DNA from: a bacterium
Lineage (GTDB): Bacteria; SZUA-79; Acidulodesulfobacterales; Acidulodesulfobacteraceae
NCBI GenBank assembly: GCA_021813595.1
Contig: JAKAKF010000056.1
Span: forward strand, 1 to 7,707
DNA: 7,707 nucleotides
Reading direction: 5' to 3'
Both the position numbers and the translations under genes were made by a program. This document shows, in pieces, positions 5,956 through 7,707 of this stretch. Below the pieces are notes generated by a model. The model saw only the letters and a program-made list of their open reading frames with translations, had not been told where the DNA came from and searched no databases. Position 1 is the first letter of the stretch. Each line of letters starts with the position of its first letter.

Positions 5956-6275
5956 TATTTTACCTCCTTCATTCTTTTTAAAGCAGTTTCTATTTCTTTC
6001 TTCGGGGTCTTTTGGGTTTTCTTGATAAAAGAATGTAATATTATTATCTCGTTTTTTAAAGCAAAGCAAAATAGCGACCTTCCTATGCCTTCCCTGCCCT
6101 TTGCCCTGATTTCGAATAATCCGCGTCCTATGGCTTTGGTATGGGGGCTTCCCAAATCAGCGCCGAATTTTTCTATCAGTTCTGCTATATGCAAAAAATC
6201 GGCTAATATACCCGGCGGGAATTTATAGGTTTCTCCTTCAACTTTTTTATCGAAAAATGTTATTTTCCACGCCAT
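5955..6275 (-). CDS. HigB / phage Gp49-like toxin of the RelE superfamily
   Basis: A 106-residue protein of the Gp49-like HigB group, predicted to cut mRNA at the ribosome and so halt translation. Family motifs are seen in order: LADFLHIAELIEKFGADLG (24-42), GRGLFEIRAKGREGIGRSLF (50-69, the basic core strand region) and LHSFIKKTQKTPKKEIETA (80-98). Length and motifs match the family, so it looks intact. It is the first gene of the operon, the order typical of HigBA and opposite to RelBE. The ATG at 6275 (MAWKITFFDKK) is the natural family start but has no Shine-Dalgarno sequence; the promoter -10 box ends six bases before it, so the message may be leaderless. Weak toxin initiation followed by a strong ribosome site for the antitoxin would favour antitoxin excess. 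Confidence 0.91.
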   Translation of the reverse strand: MAWKITFFDKKVEGETYKFPPGILADFLHIAELIEKFGADLGSPHTKAIGRGLFEIRAKGREGIGRSLFCFALKNEIIILHSFIKKTQKTPKKEIETALKRMKEVK

Positions 6276-6281
6276 AAGGTT

Positions 6282-6310
6282 ATGTTATCATTTATGATAA
6301 CTAAAGTCAA
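6282..6310 (-). promoter_or_regulatory. Promoter of the toxin-antitoxin operon
   Basis: The minus strand has TTGACT (6310-6305), a 17-base spacer, and TAACAT (6287-6282). The -35 box is one base off consensus and the -10 box two. Transcription would start at or next to the toxin ATG (6275). The inverted repeat at 6284-6301 fills the spacer and overlaps the -10 box. TATCAT within the spacer is an alternative -10 box but lacks a good -35. Confidence 0.6.
6284..6301. promoter_or_regulatory. Operator palindrome of the toxin-antitoxin operon
   Basis: GTTATCAT-TT-ATGATAAC: perfect eight-base arms with a two-base centre. It lies between the -35 and -10 boxes of the operon promoter and overlaps the latter, which is where a XRE antitoxin dimer would block RNA polymerase. 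Binding by the neighbouring antitoxin is inferred from position and symmetry. Confidence 0.7.
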
Positions 6311-6361
6311 ATAAAGATTAATTTAAAAATATCCATGAGAGAAAAGCAGAGAAAAAAATAC

Positions 6362-6390
6362 TTGACATCATATTTATCTTTTGAAATAAT
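6362..6390 (+). promoter_or_regulatory. Strong plus-strand sigma70-type promoter
   Basis: A consensus -35 TTGACA (6362-6367), a 17-base spacer and AATAAT (6385-6390), one base from the consensus -10. It is among the best promoters in the window, points away from the toxin-antitoxin operon, and has no coding frame for 400 bases downstream. Transcription would begin near 6397 and run into the folded region at 6427-6605. Confidence 0.6.
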
Positions 6391-6396
6391 AAAAAT

Positions 6397-6610
6397 AATT
6401 AATTATTTCTCGATAGTAATCGACTTCCGGCGATGCCATTTCTTGTCTGAGTTAAAGAAATGTTATTGCCCATTAAGGATAATATCGAAAGTATTATCTG
6501 GGTAATAATTAGCTCTATGCCGGCAAATTTTAACTCTGCTGAAAGATTTTAGATTCTAAACCTAAAATCTTTAAAAAGGAATACTACTGAAGATTTATTC
6601 CTTTTATCTT
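6397..6610 (+). ncRNA. Candidate structured small RNA (unknown family)
   Basis: This interval has its own promoter, no open frame of note, and dense complementarity. The outer stem CCGGCG (6427-6432) pairs with TGCCGG (6518-6523). Inside it are hairpin CATTTCTT/AAGAAATG (6437-6444 with 6455-6462) and, directly abutting, a long hairpin TTATTGCCC/GGGTAATAA (6463-6471 with 6500-6508) continued by GATAATA/TATTATC (6478-6484 with 6492-6498). Together they form a three-way junction. An 11-pair hairpin (6542-6552 with 6562-6572) and a nine-pair hairpin running into T-rich sequence (6574-6605) follow. I do not recognise a known RNA family. The alternatives are an untranslated leader for the small gene at 6793, or a miniature inverted-repeat element. 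Coordinates are estimated from the promoter and the last hairpin. Confidence 0.4.
6574..6609 (+). terminator. Possible intrinsic terminator of the candidate RNA
   Basis: AAAAGGAAT (6574-6582) pairs with ATTCCTTTT (6597-6605) across a 14-base loop, and the next bases (ATCTTT) are T-rich. The stem is A/T-heavy and the T tract broken by ATC, so it is a weak terminator; the 11-pair hairpin just before it (6542-6572) may help. Confidence 0.35.
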
Positions 6611-6621
6611 TGCGGCTCGAA

Positions 6622-6640
6622 GAATATTTTTAAAATATTC
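6622..6640. repeat. 19-bp palindrome
   Basis: GAATATTTT (6622-6630), a single T, then AAAATATTC (6632-6640): perfect nine-base arms. It lies between the candidate RNA and the small gene. It may be a protein-binding site or an RNA hairpin; its A/T composition means chance is possible. The rest of 6641-6780 shows no gene, only a TATAAT at 6709-6714 without a -35 box and a T-rich run before the ribosome site at 6779-6786. Confidence 0.4.
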
Positions 6641-6792
6641 AAAAAACACCGCGTCCATTCTACTCTACGGACAGTTTCGTCCAAAAAATAATTCTTTAAA
6701 TCAATTCATATAATTTTAACCAAAAGGTCTTTAATTAACCGCTATTTTTGCGTTTATTTAACGGCCTTTATTTATTTTAAGGAGGTGTTATT

Positions 6793-6960
6793 ATGTATGA
6801 AGAAATTTACCAAATTTTAAGCCTATATAAAAAGGTTCAACTTTGTCTAATTAACGAAAAAGGACGCATAATCTTAAATTCCTTTAATTGCTTAAATGAT
6901 ATCGATTTTAATATGCTAAAAAGACGAAATTCCGATATTCTGTGTTTTAAGGCAAGGTAG
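6793..6960 (+). CDS. Small hypothetical protein (55 residues)
   Basis: Starts MYEEIYQILSLYKKVQLCLI and ends DILCFKAR. A near-perfect Shine-Dalgarno AAGGAGGT (6779-6786) stands six bases before the ATG, the strongest argument that it is translated. No signal peptide or membrane helix is seen. The middle (VQLCLINEKGRIILNS, about residues 15-30) looks like a beta hairpin of the kind found at the start of small PAS-like or roadblock-like folds, but this is only an impression. Two of its three cysteines lie in CLI (18) and NC (33) contexts with no metal motif. It may be transcribed from 6362 through the structured leader, or from a weak -10 at 6709. Function is unknown; it could also be a regulatory leader peptide or the intact start of a truncated gene. 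Confidence 0.5.
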   Translation: MYEEIYQILSLYKKVQLCLINEKGRIILNSFNCLNDIDFNMLKRRNSDILCFKAR

Positions 6961-7002
6961 ATTTTTATAGCCTTAAACCCCTTATATTTCCTTATCTTCC
7001 CC

Positions 7003-7034
7003 CAGACCTCTCTTTTCGCAAAAAGAGAGGTCTG
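7003..7034. repeat. Perfect inverted repeat, 14-bp stem with tetraloop
   Basis: CAGACCTCTCTTTT (7003-7016) and AAAAGAGAGGTCTG (7021-7034) are exact complements around CGCA. Neither strand has a T run after the hairpin, so it is not a textbook terminator. It lies 43 bases past the small gene and may stabilise the 3' end of its message, stop transcription by a T-less route, or be a copy of a dispersed palindromic repeat. Confidence 0.8.
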
Positions 7035-7115
7035 AAGACTGCAAGTGTAGTAATTACCTGCATTTAAAGTTAATTTTTGATGAAATTATTTTTATAAATT
7101 TCTACCCGGCTGAAT

Positions 7116-7238
7116 TACATTTTGCGCCGAAAGGCGGTAAATGTAGTTGCCGATTCTATATATCTGGCCCACCGCGGGAAGCGGTAAATGTGGCGCATAA
7201 CGCGCTTTTGCATTTAAGAAATTACCGGCCTGATATAG
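7116..7238. repeat. Folded repeat region of unknown function
   Basis: A hairpin at 7116-7145 has TACATTT/AAATGTA, a 2x2 mismatch, CGCC/GGCG and a GAAA tetraloop. A second motif has ACCGC (7171-7175) pairing with GCGGT (7181-7185). GCGGTAAATGT occurs twice in direct orientation (7135-7144 region and 7181-7191), and TGCATTTAA twice (near 7060 and 7209). GCGC/GCGC (7193-7196 with 7202-7205) nests inside AAATG/CATTT (7186-7190 with 7211-7215). CTATATATCTGGCC (7156-7169) and GGCCTGATATAG (7227-7238) enclose most of it as imperfect inverted repeats. It contains no gene and is more G+C-rich than its surroundings. It could be a structured RNA, a recombination site or a replication or transfer origin; nothing seen decides between these. 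Confidence 0.4.
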
Positions 7239-7308
7239 ATTAAGGTAGTATAAAAATAATCTCGTTTAAAAAATTATAGATAAAGTTTGACGGGAGAGTT
7301 GCGTTTTC

Positions 7309-7359
7309 AAAGCGGTATTGCAAGGCTTATTTAATTTATCTTGCAATGCCGCTTTTTTT
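7309..7359 (+). terminator. Strong intrinsic terminator
   Basis: AAAGCGGTATTGCAAG (7309-7324) pairs with CTTGCAATGCCGCTTT (7340-7355), 16 pairs including one G-U, across a 15-base A/T-rich loop, and runs directly into seven T residues (7353-7359). It ends about 39 bases before the next ATG, so it either closes transcription of the 6793-7300 region or acts as an attenuator for the gene at 7398. No promoter is obvious between it and that gene. Confidence 0.8.
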
Positions 7360-7397
7360 ATTTAATTAAACTCATAAACATAAAGGAGGTGATTAAA

Positions 7398-7697
7398 ATG
7401 GGGAAACTATTAAATTATTTTGAAAACAATCCGGAAAAGTTTTTACCCTTAAGACATCAAAACACTCTTAAAACACAGGCGCAGCATAAACAAATAATCC
7501 GTCAATTTATAAAATACGCCGAAAATCTTGGGATTTGCCATACCAAAAAACTTAACGAAAACGTAATTGCAAAATACATCAAGGAAAGGCTTTCAAAAAA
7601 ATCCCCGGAAACCAAAAGGAAACATAAAATTTGGTTATTTATAATGTATAAAAAATTAAATAAAAGGGAGGTTAGAGATTATGTCAAAAATCTATGA
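7398..7697 (+). CDS. Small protein resembling a tyrosine-recombinase SAM-like core-binding domain
   Basis: A 99-residue protein from ATG 7398, chosen because AAAGGAGGTGATT (7383-7394) lies just upstream; the open frame reaches further back only into the terminator hairpin. The pattern RHQNTLKTQAQHKQIIRQFI, then KYAENLGI, VIAKYIKERL, KSPETKRKHKIWLFIMYKKL (about residues 19-88) is that of the all-helical N-terminal DNA-binding half of phage-type integrases: a four-helix bundle in which the TxxxY-like helix is followed by an S/P-ET-RKHK helix. The catalytic half with its Arg-His-Arg-Tyr residues is missing: a stop follows at 7695. The next gene starts inside it at 7681, so this is either a compact standalone DNA-binding protein in an operon or an integrase split in two. 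The domain call is by eye only. Confidence 0.55.
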   Translation: MGKLLNYFENNPEKFLPLRHQNTLKTQAQHKQIIRQFIKYAENLGICHTKKLNENVIAKYIKERLSKKSPETKRKHKIWLFIMYKKLNKREVRDYVKNL

Positions 7698-7707
7698 TAT
7701 CAGGAAC
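7681..7707 (+). CDS. Start of the next gene, cut by window edge
   Basis: ATG 7681 begins MSKIYDIRN and stays open to the edge. GGGAGG (7666-7671) lies nine bases upstream and the frame differs from the preceding gene, which it overlaps by 17 bases. Too little is visible to name it; if it carries a recombinase catalytic domain, the two genes would be a split integrase. Confidence 0.45.

Noticed and set aside
5956..6069. A longer N-terminus for the XRE antitoxin
   Set aside because: The extra codons are the toxin gene read in another frame, and a near-perfect ribosome site supports ATG 5955.
6652..6682. Mutually exclusive pairings GTCC/GGAC/GTCC (6653-6656, 6669-6672, 6679-6682) as an RNA switch
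   Set aside because: Each stem is only four pairs, too short to argue for a real switch without comparative data.
7116..7191. CRISPR-like repeats (GCGGTAAATGT twice)
   Set aside because: Only two short copies, in hairpins of different make-up, with no regular spacer length and no cas genes.
7288..7359. Riboswitch ahead of the gene at 7398, suggested by GGGAGAG before a terminator
   Set aside because: Only a glycine-aptamer-like GGGAGAG is present; the conserved core that should follow is not, and the rest is fully used by the terminator hairpin.

Overview
The window is AT-rich bacterial DNA with strong Shine-Dalgarno sequences, usually AAGGAGG. It encodes a CheV chemotaxis coupling protein, a membrane diguanylate cyclase, a pilin-like protein, MscL and a membrane-anchored haem-c sensor, so it suggests a motile, sensory, probably Gram-negative environmental bacterium. 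An AT-rich deltaproteobacterium-like lineage is plausible, but no marker gene is present and this is only a guess. The right half looks like accessory DNA.

Layout: (1) 1-1324, minus strand, signalling: the 5' part of cheV (cut by the window edge), preceded by a GGDEF diguanylate cyclase with an intact active site and inhibitory site. (2) 1443-1799, plus strand: a short pilin/pseudopilin-like gene whose 3' end runs into an antisense tRNA fragment. (3) About 1782-4041: a roughly 2.2 kb segment bracketed by two same-orientation copies of a tRNA 3' portion (CAT anticodon; the right copy keeps CCA). It holds a GC-rich mscL with its own good sigma70-type promoter, a Tll0287-like haem sensor with a HAMP domain but no output domain, and a possible decayed gene. 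This looks like a small genomic island or its remnant at a tRNA attachment site; no integrase lies inside it. (4) 4217-5163, minus: an MNT nucleotidyltransferase/HEPN pair joined by an ATGA overlap, of toxin-antitoxin type, with a hairpin behind it. (5) 5299-5574, minus: an unrecognised 91-residue protein, perhaps the tail of a larger one. (6) 5647-6310, minus: a HigB/HigA-type toxin-antitoxin operon (toxin first) with an 18-bp inverted repeat lying inside its promoter.

(7) 6311-7397 has only one very small gene (6793-6960, 55 residues) but a lot of structure: a near-consensus plus-strand promoter at 6362-6390, followed by a predicted three-way junction and two further hairpins (about 6397-6610), a 19-bp palindrome, a perfect 14-bp-stem hairpin at 7003-7034, a folded and repeated region at 7116-7238, and a strong intrinsic terminator at 7309-7359. 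The first of these is the best candidate for something undescribed: a structured small RNA. (8) 7398-7707, plus: a 99-residue protein resembling the SAM-like core-binding half of a tyrosine recombinase, overlapped by the start of the next gene, which runs off the window.

The two toxin-antitoxin modules, the tRNA fragments and the recombinase-like gene together suggest a region that has repeatedly gained and lost mobile DNA next to a core signalling locus. All calls were made by reading the sequence; no alignments, folding programs or database searches were run.
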